Positions 26,075 through 34,113 of a stretch of DNA of 64,000 nucleotides are shown here, piece by piece. The position numbers and the translations under genes are program-made. The stretch's first letter is position 1, and each line of letters starts with the position of its first letter. The notes beneath the pieces were generated by a model. It was given only the letters and a program-made list of their open reading frames with translations. It was not told the origin of the DNA and searched no databases. The stretch is from NCBI GenBank assembly GCA_040255405.1, contig JBDZUX010000009.1:1-64000 (forward strand), given 5' to 3'. This stretch comes from 66-474 sp040255405 (GTDB lineage Bacteria > Pseudomonadota > Gammaproteobacteria > Xanthomonadales > Rhodanobacteraceae).

Positions 26075-27103
26075 TCAGAGGTATTCGCGGATCAGTATCT
26101 CCGCGATCTGCACTGCATTCAACGCCGCACCCTTGCGGATGTTGTCGGAGACGACCCACAGATCCAGCCCGTTCGGGTGCGAGATGTCTTCGCGGATGCG
26201 GCCAACGAACACCGGATCCTTGCCCGAGGCGTGACCCACTGGTGTCGGATAGCCGCCGGGCTTGCGCTCGTCGACCACCACGACGCCGGGTGCGGCTTCC
26301 AGCAGCGCGCGCGCTGCGGCCGCATCGATCCGGTCGCGGGTCTCGATATGCACCGCCTCGGAATGGCCGTAGAACACCGGCACCCGCACGCAGGTGGGGT
26401 TCACCTGGATCGCGTCGTCCTCGAGGATCTTGCGGGTCTCCCACACCATCTTCATTTCTTCCCTGGTGTAGCCGTTGTCGAGGAAGACGTCGATGTGCGG
26501 GATCACGTTGAACGCGATCTGCGCCGGAAACTTCTCGGCTTCCACGTCGTGAAAGTTCAGGAGTTCGGCGGTCTGGCGGCCGAGCTCCTCCATGCCGGAG
26601 CGCCCGGCACCGGACACCGATTGGTACGTCGCCACGTTGATGCGCTCGATGCCCGCGGCACGATGGATCGGCGCCAGCGCGACCAGCATCTGCATGGTCG
26701 AGCAGTTGGGGTTGGCGATGATGTTGCGGGCGGTATATTCGGCGATCGCGTGCGGATTGACTTCACTGACGACGAGTGGCACGTCGTCCACGTAGCGGAA
26801 TTCCGAAGTGTTGTCGATCGCCACCGCGCCGGCCGCGGCCGCGCGCGGCGCGTACTCGCGGCTCACCGCGCCGCCCGCCGAGAAAAACGCGATGTCGATG
26901 CCATCGAAGTCGTACTTCGCGAGATCGCGCACCACCACCTGTTTGCCGGCGAATTTCAGCGTGCTGCCTGCGGAACGCTCGCTGGCCAGCGGCACGAACG
27001 TGCCCACCGGGAATTCGCGTTCCTCGAGAATCGACATCAAGGTCTCGCCCACCGCACCGGTGGCACCGACCATCGCGACATTGTATTGGCTCTTTGTGGT
27101 CAT
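26075..27103 (-). CDS. asd: Aspartate-semialdehyde dehydrogenase
   Basis: A 342-residue NADPH enzyme that reduces aspartyl-phosphate to aspartate semialdehyde for lysine, threonine, methionine and diaminopimelate. The nucleotide loop is VGATGAVG (12-19), the catalytic Cys134 is in NPNCSTMQ, and the active-site His is in RVPVFYGHSEAVHIE. It is of the Gram-negative/USG-1-like branch by length. Start MTTKSQYNVAMVG at 27103. It precedes the coiled-coil gene and fimV, as asd does in pseudomonads. Confidence 0.96.
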   Translation of the reverse strand: MTTKSQYNVAMVGATGAVGETLMSILEEREFPVGTFVPLASERSAGSTLKFAGKQVVVRDLAKYDFDGIDIAFFSAGGAVSREYAPRAAAAGAVAIDNTSEFRYVDDVPLVVSEVNPHAIAEYTARNIIANPNCSTMQMLVALAPIHRAAGIERINVATYQSVSGAGRSGMEELGRQTAELLNFHDVEAEKFPAQIAFNVIPHIDVFLDNGYTREEMKMVWETRKILEDDAIQVNPTCVRVPVFYGHSEAVHIETRDRIDAAAARALLEAAPGVVVVDERKPGGYPTPVGHASGKDPVFVGRIREDISHPNGLDLWVVSDNIRKGAALNAVQIAEILIREYL

Positions 27104-27162
27104 TCGTTGCGGTACTCGCCAGTGAAGAATGGAGAACGAGGAACGAGACAGCATAGCCACAC

Positions 27163-27279
27163 GTCGTCATTCCGGGGCCGTTGCCGGCTTTTTGGCAACG
27201 GAACCCGGAGTCCGCTTTTGAAGCGCCCGCTCCGGAAACAGCTCCCGGGTTCGGCCCGCGGCCGCCCCGGAATGACGAC
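27163..27279. repeat. Dispersed palindromic repeat, copy 2 (16-bp perfect inverted ends)
   Basis: A 117-bp element with perfect 16-bp terminal inverted repeats: GTCGTCATTCCGGGGC (27163-27178) and GCCCCGGAATGACGAC (27264-27279). It holds the shared core CCGGGTTCGGCC at 27245-27256 and an inner TTGCCGG..GGCAA hairpin. It lies between asd and aroC, has no ORF of note, and is MITE-like in shape. Confidence 0.8.
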
Positions 27280-27324
27280 ATGGGTACATCCGCGAATCGG
27301 CGAAACCAACAAGCAGTGTCCAGA

Positions 27325-28428
27325 TCAGGCAATACGCGGCTTGATTTCCCCCACGTCGCCGCACTGCGCCCGGTGCCTGAGGGCCTGGTCCATCAGCACC
27401 AGCGCCACCATCGCCTCGGCGATCGGCGTGGCGCGGATGCCCACGCACGGGTCGTGCCGGCCCTTGGTGCGGACTTCCGTCTCCTCGCCCGCGACATTCA
27501 CGCTGCGACCCGGCATCACGATGCTGGAGGTCGGCTTCAGCGCAATCGACGCCAGGACCTCCTGCCCGGACGAAATCCCACCCAGTATGCCGCCAGCACG
27601 GTTGGACGTAAAGCCGTCCAAACGCATTTCATCGCGGTGTCCGCTGCCTTTCTGCGCGACGCTGGCGAAACCGGCTCCGATCTCGACGCCCTTCACCGCG
27701 TTGATCGACATCAGCGCCGATGCGAGTTCCGCATCCAGCTTGCCGTACACCGGCTCGCCCCAACCCGGCGGCACGCCGGTCGCGACGACGTTGACGCGAG
27801 CTCCGCAGGAATCCCCGGCCTTGCGCAGAGCATGGATGCGAGCTTCCAGTTCGGCCACCTGCCCGGCGACGGGCCAGAAGAACGGATTGGATTCGACCAC
27901 GCCGAAGTCGATGGCCGCGCCCTCGGAAAGCGCAGCCACGATGTCGTCCATTTGCGCGAGCCAGCCGTGCACCTCGATGCCGAATTTTTCCTTCAGCCAC
28001 TTCTTCGCGATCACCGCGGCCGCCACGCGCATCGTGGTCTCGCGCGCCGACGCGCGCCCACCGCCGCGCGGATCGCGGATGCCGTATTTCTGCCAGTACG
28101 TGTAGTCGGCGTGGCCCGGCCGGAAAACCTGCGCGATCTCGGCATAATCCCTCGAACGCGCGTCGGTGTTGCGGATCAGCAGCGCGATCGGCGTACCGGT
28201 GGTGATGCCCTCGTAGACACCCGAGAGGATTTCGACGGCATCGGCCTCGTGCCGCTGCGACGTGTAGCGGGATTTGCCGGTGGCGCGACGGGCCAGGTCG
28301 TGCGTGAAATCGCCGGGCGCGATGGCGATGCCGGGCGGGCACCCATCGATCACGCAACCGATCGCCGGTCCGTGCGACTCGCCGAAGGTGGTGACGCTCA
28401 GGAGCTTGCCGAAGGTGTTGGAGGACAC
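27325..28428 (-). CDS. aroC: Chorismate synthase
   Basis: A 367-residue FMN-dependent enzyme for the last shikimate-pathway step (EPSP to chorismate), which feeds the trp genes in this window. Signatures: TTFGESHGPAIG at the N-terminus, RPGHADYTYWQKYGIRDPRGGGRASARET (the chorismate synthase block) and SNRAGGILGGISSG near the C-terminus. The start is GTG at 28428, giving MSSNTFGKL, which aligns with the normal start. No SD of note. Confidence 0.97.
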   Translation of the reverse strand: MSSNTFGKLLSVTTFGESHGPAIGCVIDGCPPGIAIAPGDFTHDLARRATGKSRYTSQRHEADAVEILSGVYEGITTGTPIALLIRNTDARSRDYAEIAQVFRPGHADYTYWQKYGIRDPRGGGRASARETTMRVAAAVIAKKWLKEKFGIEVHGWLAQMDDIVAALSEGAAIDFGVVESNPFFWPVAGQVAELEARIHALRKAGDSCGARVNVVATGVPPGWGEPVYGKLDAELASALMSINAVKGVEIGAGFASVAQKGSGHRDEMRLDGFTSNRAGGILGGISSGQEVLASIALKPTSSIVMPGRSVNVAGEETEVRTKGRHDPCVGIRATPIAEAMVALVLMDQALRHRAQCGDVGEIKPRIA

Positions 28429-28461
28429 GCGTTCAATCCATCGGGAACCGACCCGTCAAGC

Positions 28462-28986
28462 TTAGCGGTCGCCGGGCTCGTCCGGTGCGGCCAGCCACTC
28501 GCGCGCCGCCAGTTCGAACATCGCGTCGCCTGCCGGCGCATCGCGGCGATGCATGCCCAGGCCCTCCAGCAACCGCATGCACATGAAGTTGCGCGGATCG
28601 ACCCGCGCGATCACGCGCTGCTTGCGCAGGCCGCCGAACACGAAATCCAGCATGACTTCCACGGCTTCGCGCGCGTAGCCGCGGCGCTGGTGCGCGGGCG
28701 CGAGGCTGATGCCGAGTTCCACCGCCCCGTTACCCACGAAGTGCAGCCCGAGGTCGCCGATCAGTTCGCCCGAATCGCGCAGGCGGATCGCGCGCTGCCA
28801 CCAGGCGCCGGGCGTGTCCGGCGCGACGCCATGCTGTGCACCAATGAACTTCGCGGCGTCGGCGACTGAAGCAGGCTTCCAGCCCTGGTAACGACTCACC
28901 GCGGGATCGTTGCGGTACGCGAACAGCGCTTCGGCATCTTCATCACGGAGCGCATCCAGCCGCAGCCGCGCGGTGACGACTTCCAT
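28462..28986 (-). CDS. RimJ/RimL-type GNAT acetyltransferase
   Basis: A 174-residue GNAT enzyme of the RimJ/RimL type. It starts VVTARLRLDALRDEDAEALF, has a LGIxL strand (VELGISLAPAHQRRGYAREA, with the QRRGYA acetyl-CoA loop) and ends with an RVDPRNFMCMRLLEGLGM segment typical of the family. Substrates in this group are protein N-termini or amino-sugar-type small molecules; none can be named here. The ATG at 28986 is 4 bp after the prmB stop, so prmB and this gene are co-transcribed. It is followed by aroC 33 bp downstream. Confidence 0.85.
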   Translation of the reverse strand: MEVVTARLRLDALRDEDAEALFAYRNDPAVSRYQGWKPASVADAAKFIGAQHGVAPDTPGAWWQRAIRLRDSGELIGDLGLHFVGNGAVELGISLAPAHQRRGYAREAVEVMLDFVFGGLRKQRVIARVDPRNFMCMRLLEGLGMHRRDAPAGDAMFELAAREWLAAPDEPGDR

Positions 28987-28990
28987 GGCC

Positions 28991-29908
28991 TCAACGCGCG
29001 CCGGCCGCGCTGCGGATGGCATCGGCGTGCGCGACCAGGTCGTGGCGCTCGAGCGCAAACACGCCCATCGGCCCGACCTTGAACTCGATCCACACGAACG
29101 GGACTTCCGGCAGCAGTGCCTTGAGCGCGCGTTCGCTCTCGCCCACTTCGACGATCAGCAAGCCGTCCTCGGTCAAATGGTCCGGCGCGTCGCGCAGGAT
29201 GCGCAACGCGAGGTCGAGCCCGTCGGCGCCGGCGGCCAGGGCCAGCTTCGGTTCGTGCGCATATTCGCCCGGCAGCGCCGCGTATTCGTCGTCGGTGACG
29301 TAGGGCGGATTCGACACGATCAGGTCGTAACGCTCGCCCGGCAAACCGGAAAACAGGTCGGACCGGATCGCCCGCACTTGCCTGCCGACCTGGTGCAGCG
29401 CGACGTTTTCGCGCGCGAGCGCCAGCGCGTCGTCGCTGAGGTCGGCGACGTCCACCTGCCAGTGCGGATTGTGCGCCGCCATCGCGATGCCGATGCAGCC
29501 CGAACCGGTGCACAGGTCCAGTGCGCGCTCGACGTCGCGACCGTCCAGCCATGGCGAAAACCCGCCCTCGATCAGCTCCGCGATGGGTGAGCGCGGCACC
29601 AGCGCGCGCGCATCGGACTTGAACGGCATCCCCGCGAACCACGCTTCGCCGACCAGGTACGCCACCGGTTCGCGGGTTTCGATGCGGCGATCGATCAGCG
29701 ACAACACGCGGGTCTTCTCGATGGCGGTCAGGCGCGCGCCACCGTACGCCGGCGGCAGGTCGGGCGGCAGGTGCAGGCACGACAACACCAGATGCGCCGC
29801 CTCGTCGATCGCATTGTCATGGCTGTGCCCGAACGTCAGTCCGGCCGCGTTGAAGCGACTGGCCGCATAGCGGATCAGATCCACGATGGTCTGCAGTTCG
29901 TTCGTCAT
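28991..29908 (-). CDS. prmB: Ribosomal protein L3 glutamine methyltransferase
   Basis: A 305-residue SAM-dependent N5-glutamine methyltransferase. An N-terminal helical domain is followed by a Rossmann fold with the SAM loop LDLCTGSGCIGIA and the catalytic NPPY motif in LIVSNPPYVTDDEY. The presence of REPVAYLVGEAWFAG favours PrmB (uL3) over PrmC (release factors). prmB next to aroC is a known gammaproteobacterial pairing. The ATG at 29908 removes five residues of an in-frame extension. It diverges from psd. Confidence 0.93.
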   Translation of the reverse strand: MTNELQTIVDLIRYAASRFNAAGLTFGHSHDNAIDEAAHLVLSCLHLPPDLPPAYGGARLTAIEKTRVLSLIDRRIETREPVAYLVGEAWFAGMPFKSDARALVPRSPIAELIEGGFSPWLDGRDVERALDLCTGSGCIGIAMAAHNPHWQVDVADLSDDALALARENVALHQVGRQVRAIRSDLFSGLPGERYDLIVSNPPYVTDDEYAALPGEYAHEPKLALAAGADGLDLALRILRDAPDHLTEDGLLIVEVGESERALKALLPEVPFVWIEFKVGPMGVFALERHDLVAHADAIRSAAGAR

Positions 29909-29952
29909 GGGCGGTGCGCGCAAAGCGGGCAGTATAGATGTGGCTCTGCAGC

Positions 29953-29958
29953 TACACT
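29953..29958 (+). promoter_or_regulatory. Putative -10 box TACACT of a leaderless psd transcript
   Basis: TACACT ends 7 nt before the ATG of psd (29965), and no SD is present. The same spacing is seen at 3685 and 57605. No clear -35 box. Confidence 0.35.
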
Positions 29959-29964
29959 CGCCCG

Positions 29965-30798
29965 ATGCGTTTCTCGATCGTCCTTCAACATCTCGCGCCG
30001 CAGAAGACCCTCAGCCGCATCGTGCGCGCCGCCACCCGCTGGACCTGGCGGCCATGGAAGAACTTCCTGATCGGTCGCGTGGTACGCGCCTATCGGGTGG
30101 ACATGCGCGAAGCCGCGCAACCCGATCCGTACGCATTCCTGAACTTCAATGATTTTTTCACCCGCGGACTGCGCGTTGGCGCGCGACGCGCCGAAGGCGA
30201 CGCCGGCACGATCGTCAGCCCCGCGGACGGGCGCATCAGCCAAATAGGGCACGTGGACACCGGCCGCATCCTGCAGGCCAAGGGCCGCACCTACACGGTC
30301 GCCGGCTTGCTGGCGGACCCGGAAGCCGCCGCACGCTACCGCGACGGCGCGTTCGCGACGGTCTATCTCTCGCCGAGCGACTACCACCGCGTGCACATGC
30401 CGCTGGACGGCGAACTGGTCGAAAGCGTGCACGTGCCGGGGCGGCTGTTCAGCGTCGCGCCCGATCCGGTCGCCGGCATCCCGAACCTGTTCGCGCGCAA
30501 CGAACGGCTGGTCTGCCACTTCGAAGGTCCGCGCGGGCCTTTCGTGGTGGCCATGGTGGGCGCGATCCTGGTATCCGGGATCACGACGGTCTGGGGTGGG
30601 CAGCTGGTCCCGCCGTACGCCCGGGATATCGTGCGACGCGACTGGCGCGGCTGGGGCGTGCGGCTGGCGCGCGGCGCGGAGATGGCCCGGTTCGAGATGG
30701 GCTCGACCGTGATCGTGCTGGCGCCTTCGGGGCGACTCGACCCGGCGCTCCAGTCCGAATCGATCGTGCGGGTGGGTCAACGGCTCGGGGATTTGTAG
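29965..30798 (+). CDS. psd: Phosphatidylserine decarboxylase
   Basis: A 277-residue proenzyme that makes phosphatidylethanolamine. The self-cleavage site is MGSTVIVL near the C-terminus; the GST serine becomes the pyruvoyl group. The conserved histidine region is LSPSDYHRVHMP, and the N-terminal FNDFFTRGL segment is the family signature. Length is normal for PSD-B. ATG 29965 is chosen since QHLAPQKTLSR, the usual N-terminal motif, follows at once. The stop codon sits in the loop of a hairpin. Confidence 0.95.
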   Translation: MRFSIVLQHLAPQKTLSRIVRAATRWTWRPWKNFLIGRVVRAYRVDMREAAQPDPYAFLNFNDFFTRGLRVGARRAEGDAGTIVSPADGRISQIGHVDTGRILQAKGRTYTVAGLLADPEAAARYRDGAFATVYLSPSDYHRVHMPLDGELVESVHVPGRLFSVAPDPVAGIPNLFARNERLVCHFEGPRGPFVVAMVGAILVSGITTVWGGQLVPPYARDIVRRDWRGWGVRLARGAEMARFEMGSTVIVLAPSGRLDPALQSESIVRVGQRLGDL

Positions 30799-30805
30799 CC
30801 GAGCC
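30782..30805 (+). terminator. Hairpin spanning the psd stop codon
   Basis: GGCTCGG (30782-30788), a 10-nt loop holding the TAG stop, and CCGAGCC (30799-30805) form a 7-bp stem. There is no T-run. It may protect the transcript end or attenuate read-through into the next gene. Confidence 0.35.
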
Positions 30806-30851
30806 CCGATCAAGGCACAATCGCACGGCAGAGGGGTAACGCCAACGCCGC

Positions 30852-31319
30852 GTGAGGAATGGGTCTTTGACCTCGCAAAACCAGAAACCCGGGGACAATT
30901 ACCTCCGGCGGCTTGTCACGCGCGTCACCGCGATGGGCAGGCATGCCCGTCTTCGCCGCCAACTCAACGACATCGAGCATCGCAGCCTGGAATTGCCGCG
31001 CTCCTACCGCGAGCAACTGGCCGACCTGATCGGCCGCGAGTGCGACAACGTGGCGCAATGCGCCGATCCCTCGCAATACGGCGTCCAGATCGAAGGCGGC
31101 GTGACGCAAAGCGGCCTCGACGTGGGCTACGATCGCGCGCGCTCGGACAACGTGCAGGTGCGCATGCGCGGGCTCGCCTTGTGGATCGCGCTGGTCTATC
31201 ACGAGACGCGCGGCGCCAGCGCGCCGGACGTGGAGGACCTGCATCGCCAGGTCCTGCGGATCATGCGCGAACTGAAGGTGTTTTCCTCACGGCTGGAATC
31301 CGGCGGGACCAGCGCTTGA
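30852..31319 (+). CDS. Conserved-looking helical protein upstream of PP2C (unknown)
   Basis: A 155-residue soluble, mostly alpha-helical protein of no family I recognise. Features: a basic N-terminal part (RRLVTRVTAMGRHARLRRQL), a middle helix (RSYREQLADLIGRECDNVAQ) with one Cys pair (GRECDNVAQC), and a C-terminal helix (DLHRQVLRIMRELKVFSSRL). No signal peptide or membrane span. The start is uncertain: GTG 30852, or TTG 30867, which has GAGGAATGG upstream. It is followed 58 bp later by a PP2C phosphatase gene on the same strand, so a partner or substrate role is possible but unsupported. Confidence 0.65.
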   Translation: MRNGSLTSQNQKPGDNYLRRLVTRVTAMGRHARLRRQLNDIEHRSLELPRSYREQLADLIGRECDNVAQCADPSQYGVQIEGGVTQSGLDVGYDRARSDNVQVRMRGLALWIALVYHETRGASAPDVEDLHRQVLRIMRELKVFSSRLESGGTSA

Positions 31320-31377
31320 CCGCGAGCGGCCTCCGCGCCCATGGCGCCTCCGGCCGGCACAAGGACGCATCGAGGTC

Positions 31378-32082
31378 ATGATCGAAGTCGGACACGCCAG
31401 CCATACCGGCCTGCGCCGTGAATTGAACGAGGACACCTATTGGGCCGATGCGGACCTCGGCCTGTTTCTCGTGATCGACGGCATGGGCGGGCCTGGTCGC
31501 GGCGAAGTGGCCGCCGCGCTTGCGCGCGACACGCTGGTGGAAGCCGCCCGCGCCGGCCACGACATGACGACCGCCATCCGGGGCACGGGCGGCCAGATCG
31601 CGGCCTTTGCGCGTGGCGCGCCCGGTACCGCCCCCACGGGAGCGGCACTCGCCCTGCTCAAACTCGACGGCAACGAATACGCCGCTGCCTGCATCGGCGA
31701 CACGCGCATCTATCTGTGGCGTTCCGGCACACTGCAGCGCCTGTGCCGGGATGGCGATGCGGCGCCCAACCCGGGCGCGGCCACCGAAGCCACACCCGAA
31801 GCCGGCACCCCGTCGCCCCGGCGCAATCGTGTCACGCAAGCGCTCGGCATCACCCCGCCGCCGGCATTGTGTGCCGAACCCCACCGGGATGCGCTGGAAC
31901 GGGGCGCGCAGTTCCTTTTGTGCAGCGACGGCTTGAGCGAAGAACTGTCCGATGCCCGGATCGCCGCGGTACTGGCGCGCACCGACCTCGCCGCCCAGGA
32001 ATGCGTCGACCAGCTGCTGCTGGCCGCGCTGGACGCGGGCGGCCGCGACAACATCAGCATCGTACTGGTGCGGATTCGCTGA
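31378..32082 (+). CDS. PP2C-family serine/threonine protein phosphatase
   Basis: A 234-residue cytosolic metal-dependent phosphatase. PP2C motifs in order: N-terminal Asp in LNEDTYW, FLVIDGMGGPGRGEVA (metal Asp and Gly), TGAALALL, IGDTRIYLWRSG, LLCSDGLSEEL (metal Asp) and GGRDNISIVLV at the C-terminus. Size and layout are like the stand-alone phosphatases that reverse Hanks-type kinase signalling (PppA/Stp1). No kinase or type VI secretion gene is in the window, so the target is open. GAGG precedes the ATG by 3 nt. It converges with dnaQ. Confidence 0.92.
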   Translation: MIEVGHASHTGLRRELNEDTYWADADLGLFLVIDGMGGPGRGEVAAALARDTLVEAARAGHDMTTAIRGTGGQIAAFARGAPGTAPTGAALALLKLDGNEYAAACIGDTRIYLWRSGTLQRLCRDGDAAPNPGAATEATPEAGTPSPRRNRVTQALGITPPPALCAEPHRDALERGAQFLLCSDGLSEELSDARIAAVLARTDLAAQECVDQLLLAALDAGGRDNISIVLVRIR

Positions 32083-32100
32083 CGGGGCGGGGCGCGCGGC

Positions 32101-32838
32101 TCAGGCCGGCTCAGCCACGGGCTCGACCGCTGCGCGTCGCCACAGGCTGCCGCCGCTGCTCTTGTCCAGCTCATCGAGCCGCGCATCGTGGGCGACGGTT
32201 TCCTGCGCCGTCGCGCGCAGGACGCGTGGGCGCGTCGTCAACGCCAACCCGGGTAGCCCCGCTGCGGCCGCGGCGGCCGTGGTCGACGCCTCCTCGCGGC
32301 CCAGCGCCAGCGCGCCCTGCCCGGCGGTCATCGCCACCCACACGTCGGCGAGCAGGTGTGCGTCCAGCAGCGCGCCGTGCACCTCGCGGTGGCTGTTGTC
32401 CACGCCAAGCCGCTTGCACAACGCATCCAGCGTGTTCTTCTGGCCGGGGTACTTCTGCCGCGCCAGCGCCAGTGTGTCGACCACAGCGGCATGATCGGCC
32501 ACGCGGCCAAATGCGGCGCCCGCGCGCTTCAGTTCATCGTCGAGGAACGAGGTATCGAAGGCGGCGTTGTGGATCAACACTTCCGCGCCGGCGATGAAAG
32601 CCACGAACTCGGCTGCGATTTCGGCGAACTTCGGCTTGTCGCGCAGAAACTCGTCGGTGATGCCGTGGACCGCCACCGCCCCGGCGTCGATCGCACGCTC
32701 GGGGTTGAGGTAGCGGTGGAACTTGCGCCCGCTGGGGCGGCGATCCACCAGTTCCACGCAACCGATCTCGATCACGCGGTGGCCGCGCTCGACTTCGAGC
32801 CCGGTCGTTTCGGTATCCAGCACCACCTTGCGCGTCAC
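32101..32838 (-). CDS. dnaQ: DNA polymerase III epsilon subunit (3'-5' proofreading exonuclease)
   Basis: A 245-residue DEDDh exonuclease. ExoI is LDTETTG, ExoII HNAAFDTSFLD, and ExoIII HGALLDAHLLADVW; these give the acidic metal ligands and the catalytic His. The C-terminal tail (about residues 175-245) is Ala/Gly-rich and would carry the alpha-subunit contact. The start is GTG at 32838, overlapping the rnhA stop as GTGA. The order methyltransferase-rnhA-dnaQ, with gloB divergent, is the enterobacterial yafS-rnhA-dnaQ/gloB layout. Confidence 0.95.
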   Translation of the reverse strand: MTRKVVLDTETTGLEVERGHRVIEIGCVELVDRRPSGRKFHRYLNPERAIDAGAVAVHGITDEFLRDKPKFAEIAAEFVAFIAGAEVLIHNAAFDTSFLDDELKRAGAAFGRVADHAAVVDTLALARQKYPGQKNTLDALCKRLGVDNSHREVHGALLDAHLLADVWVAMTAGQGALALGREEASTTAAAAAAGLPGLALTTRPRVLRATAQETVAHDARLDELDKSSGGSLWRRAAVEPVAEPA

Positions 32839-33287
32839 GACGCCTCCTTGATGCTCTCGGCTTCGGCGCGGGCGGCCTGGTCCACGCGCTCGTTTTCCGG
32901 GTGTCCCGAGTGCCCGCGCACCCACGCCCAGCTTATCCGATGGCGCTCGCACGCCGCCGCGAGGCGCAGCCACAAATCCTGGTTCTTCACCGGCTGCCTG
33001 CCCGCGGTGCGCCAGCCGTTTGCCCGCCACTTCGCGACCCACTGCTCGATGCCGTGCCGGACGTACTGCGAGTCGGTGGTCAGCCGTACCTCACAAGCGC
33101 GCTTCAGGGATTCGAGCGCCACGATCGCCGCCATCAATTCCATCCGGTTGTTGGTGGTGACGGCTTCGCCGCCCGCCAGCAATTTTTCCATGCCGCGCCA
33201 ACGCAAGAGTGCGGCCCAGCCCCCCGGCCCCGGGTTGCCGAGGCACGCGCCGTCAGTGAAGATTTCGACCGCATCACCGTCGCTCAT
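32835..33287 (-). CDS. rnhA: Ribonuclease HI
   Basis: A 150-residue enzyme that degrades RNA in RNA-DNA hybrids. The four acidic residues are in place: Asp in IFTDGACLGNPGPGG, Glu in NNRMELMA, Asp in LTTDSQYV and Asp in NERVDQAA, with the HSGHPENE handle region before the last. ATG 33287 overlaps the stop of the methyltransferase gene (ATGA), and its own stop overlaps dnaQ (GTGA). The three genes are therefore a tightly coupled unit. Confidence 0.97.
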   Translation of the reverse strand: MSDGDAVEIFTDGACLGNPGPGGWAALLRWRGMEKLLAGGEAVTTNNRMELMAAIVALESLKRACEVRLTTDSQYVRHGIEQWVAKWRANGWRTAGRQPVKNQDLWLRLAAACERHRISWAWVRGHSGHPENERVDQAARAEAESIKEAS

Positions 33288-33949
33288 GCGCACTGTCGCA
33301 CCAGCGACTTGCGATGGGCGCCCGGCAACACGGGCTTGCGCTCGACCACCCGCCGCGCAGGTGCCTTGCGCAAGGGAATCGCGGCCAGCGTGTGCCGCTG
33401 CGCCTCGATGACCCACGCGCCGCCCATTCCGCGTACCAGCCAGTGCGGCACGCCCGCGGCACCGCGCACCCGCGGCCACGGCGCGCCGCAGCGCACCGTG
33501 CGCGAGATCTCCAGGCCGGCAGTACGCAATGCGCGCTCCCAGCGGCCGGGCGCGGTGCCGGCATGCCACAGCGAGTGGGGGTGGAAATCCGCAATCAGCA
33601 GCACGCCGTGCGGCGCGAGCACGCGGGCGAATTCACCGGCGACTGCTTCCGGCTCGATGCCGGTTTCCTGGGTGAACCGCACGAGCACGGCGCAAAACGA
33701 TTCATCCCCGAAGGGCAGCGCGTCGGCCGCCGTGTCCAGCGAACCGCCCCAACGACCCGTGTCCGGAGCAGGCCGCAATGCCGTCCAGCAGCCGACGCCC
33801 GACACCGAAGGCACGCCCATCGGCCTGCCGTCAAGCACCAGGCCGTGGGTGCCGGCCACCCGGCCCAGCCGTTCGCCGCAAACGGCCATCGCGTCGGCGC
33901 CGATCGCTTCGATCGCGGGATCATCCTTGCCGAACGGGCGTTTGGACAT
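33284..33949 (-). CDS. SAM-methyltransferase-like protein (YafS-like)
   Basis: A 221-residue protein with the beta-strand pattern of class I methyltransferases (FCAVLVRFTQE, then VLAPHGVLLIADFHPHSLW, the usual methyltransferase post-motif). The Gly-rich SAM loop is poorly preserved: GLVLDGRPMG replaces a DxGxGxG pattern. Position upstream of rnhA-dnaQ and divergent from gloB matches yafS of E. coli, an uncharacterised methyltransferase-like gene. Whether it still binds SAM is doubtful. The C-terminus is Arg/Lys-rich. ATG 33949 chosen; the in-frame extension is histidine-rich and unlike the family. Confidence 0.75.
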   Translation of the reverse strand: MSKRPFGKDDPAIEAIGADAMAVCGERLGRVAGTHGLVLDGRPMGVPSVSGVGCWTALRPAPDTGRWGGSLDTAADALPFGDESFCAVLVRFTQETGIEPEAVAGEFARVLAPHGVLLIADFHPHSLWHAGTAPGRWERALRTAGLEISRTVRCGAPWPRVRGAAGVPHWLVRGMGGAWVIEAQRHTLAAIPLRKAPARRVVERKPVLPGAHRKSLVRQCA

Positions 33950-33991
33950 CGTGGGTTGCACGCAAAACCTGTGGTGACGCATCACGAGTGC

Positions 33992-34008
33992 ATTGTGACC
34001 ATTGTGAC
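33992..34008. repeat. Direct repeat ATTGTGAC x2 in the YafS-like/gloB intergenic region
   Basis: ATTGTGAC at 33992-33999 and again at 34001-34008, a 9-nt period, inside the 164-bp divergent control region. It could be a regulator site or chance; no factor can be named. Confidence 0.3.
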
Positions 34009-34113
34009 GGATTCATGAGCGAACGATAAGCGGCGGCTTGCTCTTAACATCCAGCTAACGAACACCCCCACGGCCACTGTTAGGGTTGCCCCTTTTTGGC
34101 CATACCTGATCGG

